The notes beneath the pieces were generated by a model, which ran no database searches, was not told the DNA's origin, and saw nothing but the letters and a program-made list of their open reading frames with translations. Shown in pieces: positions 6,577-7,348 of a DNA stretch of 7,348 nt. Source of the DNA: Gp6-AA40 sp050742535. GTDB lineage: Bacteria > Acidobacteriota > Vicinamibacteria > Vicinamibacterales > UBA2999. The stretch lies in assembly GCA_050742535.1 (NCBI GenBank), contig JBOGIQ010000309.1, positions 1 through 7,348 of the forward strand, written 5' to 3'. A program made the translations under genes and the position numbers. Each line of letters starts with the position of its first letter. Position 1 is the stretch's first letter.

Positions 6577-7275
6577 TTACGTTCGCTTGCCGGATCTCTC
6601 GCGCAGTCGACGTGTGCGCGCGCTCGTGTCCGACAGCGTGCGAAACGTCAGCTGCAGCGATCCGACATCCACGACGTCGCCGTCCCGAAGCACCGCGGGT
6701 GCATCGACTGGTTCGCGGTTCAGCAGCGTGCCGTTGGTGCTCTCGAGATCCTCGATGCTGGCGACGTCCTGCTCGACGCTGATCCGCGCGTGCCGGCGCG
6801 ACACGCTCTCGTCGTCCAGCCAGATCTGGCTGCGCGGGTCACGGCCGATGACGTTGTAGCCGTCGGCCAGCGCGAACGACCGATCCTTCCAGGATAGCCA
6901 GCACCGCGACCCTGGCACCCGCGCCTGGGCCTCGTCGATCTCGACCGCCTGGCCGCAGAACGCGTAGCCGACCGCGTGCACCGTGCGGATGAACCGCGGC
7001 GCGTGCCGGTCGTCGCCGAGCGCCCGCCGGATTTCCGCGACGACGACGTTCAGGTTCGCCTCGATGACGTGCGTATCCGGCCAGACCGCCGTCAGGAGCT
7101 CATCCTTCGACAGGACGTCCGGCCGCCGGGTCAACAGCAGGCGCAGCAGGTCGAACGCCTTGGGGGACAAACGGACGTCCTTATTGCCCCGCGCCAGCCG
7201 GCGGGCCTTCGAATCAATGAGGAATTCCCCGAAGCGAAGCGTCAGGGCATCCACGGTTTTGGAATCCTTTGGCAA
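6577..7275 (-). CDS. OmpR/PhoB-type winged-helix and FHA domain transcriptional regulator
   Basis: 232 residues on the minus strand, stop TAA at 6577-6579. The N-terminal domain (about 12-108) is an OmpR/PhoB-type winged helix: LSPKAFDLLRLLL, LSKDELLTAVWPD, a recognition helix around 72-88 (EANLNVVVAEIRRALGD), and the wing RFIRTVHAVGYAF. After a short linker, residues about 126-213 form an FHA phosphothreonine-binding domain with all hallmark motifs: IGRD (G144, R145), SVSRRHA (S159, H162) and LESTNGT (N181, G182). A basic tail (RTRRLRERSGKR) closes the protein. There is no receiver domain or transmembrane segment, so it is cytoplasmic and probably acts downstream of a Ser/Thr kinase; none is in the window. 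The order resembles mycobacterial EmbR but lacks the intervening BTAD domain. The chosen start is TTG at 7273-7275, with GGAGAG about 10 nt upstream and AAGGA nearly abutting it. A GTG at codon 8 (7252-7254), with AGGA 10 nt upstream, is a credible alternative. Target genes are unknown. Confidence 0.88.
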   Translation of the reverse strand: MPKDSKTVDALTLRFGEFLIDSKARRLARGNKDVRLSPKAFDLLRLLLTRRPDVLSKDELLTAVWPDTHVIEANLNVVVAEIRRALGDDRHAPRFIRTVHAVGYAFCGQAVEIDEAQARVPGSRCWLSWKDRSFALADGYNVIGRDPRSQIWLDDESVSRRHARISVEQDVASIEDLESTNGTLLNREPVDAPAVLRDGDVVDVGSLQLTFRTLSDTSARTRRLRERSGKRT

Positions 7276-7312
7276 TTCCTTAAGACTCTCCGGGCCGGTT
7301 AGTGGGATTCTG

Positions 7313-7336
7313 GGTCCGCCTGAAGGCGGACACTAC
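7313..7336 (-). repeat. REP-like palindromic element, copy 2 (inverted)
   Basis: This is the exact reverse complement of the 24 nt at 6549-6572, with stem arms GTCCGCCT (7314-7321) and AGGCGGAC (7324-7331). It lies 37 nt upstream of the regulator's TTG start, so on the minus strand it could fall in the promoter or 5' leader. Together the two copies bracket a 788-bp segment containing only the regulator gene. Confidence 0.8.
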
Positions 7337-7337
7337 A

Positions 7338-7348
7338 GACCGTCGTAG
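7338..7348 (+). other. Possible truncated start of a third REP-like copy
   Basis: GACCGTCGTAG at the window end matches GACTGTCGTAG at 6542-6552, the lead-in and first four bases of copy 1, in 10 of 11 positions. The window stops exactly where the rest of the element would follow. If it does, copies 2 and 3 form a head-to-head pair as in BIME-type REP clusters. Only four element bases are visible, so this is a prediction. Confidence 0.4.

Noticed and set aside
6284..6859. Plus-strand open frame overlapping the end of the 5649 gene and the start of the antisense regulator region
   Set aside because: It runs through two real coding frames and the REP-like element, and its product is Arg/Ser-rich without motifs. 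The overlapping genes explain the region better.

Overview
This is a GC-rich, densely coding bacterial window. It holds extracytoplasmic proteins of types common in soil Acidobacteriota: a PKD/Calx-beta surface protein, a cytochrome c/copper-monooxygenase-like protein with a secreted partner, and an OmpR-type winged-helix/FHA regulator. A short palindromic repeat also recurs here. From memory, similar repeats occur in acidobacterial (Vicinamibacteria-like) genomes. The taxonomic placement is inference; no rRNA or marker gene is present.

Layout. Positions 1-3150 (+) are the 3' part of a large repeat protein whose start lies upstream. It contains four PKD-like domains in an exact 93-residue register, one ASH/choice-of-anchor-D domain, then five Calx-beta domains, the last four in a 112-residue register with nearly identical DNA. 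A strong intrinsic terminator (3224-3260) closes this unit. A small putative lipoprotein follows (3329-3745). Next is a tight co-directional run: a small secreted beta-rich protein (3824-4207), a secreted cytochrome c fused to a type II copper monooxygenase-like domain (4236-5639), and a secreted protein of unknown function (5649-6527). Gaps within the run are 28 and 9 nt. On the opposite strand and converging on it is a winged-helix DNA-binding/FHA regulator (6577-7275, -).

Possible cooperation. The 3824-6527 group looks like one transcription unit exporting an envelope redox system. The heme c domain could deliver electrons to the two-copper domain, and the downstream protein may be its accessory. 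The substrate is unknown. The regulator would couple a phosphothreonine signal to transcription, but nothing here shows that it controls its neighbours.

The most distinctive non-coding signal is an identical 24-nt palindromic element in inverted orientation at both ends of the regulator gene (6549-6572 and 7313-7336). The last bases of the window look like the start of a third copy. All proteins are assigned by motif reading only; no database search was run.
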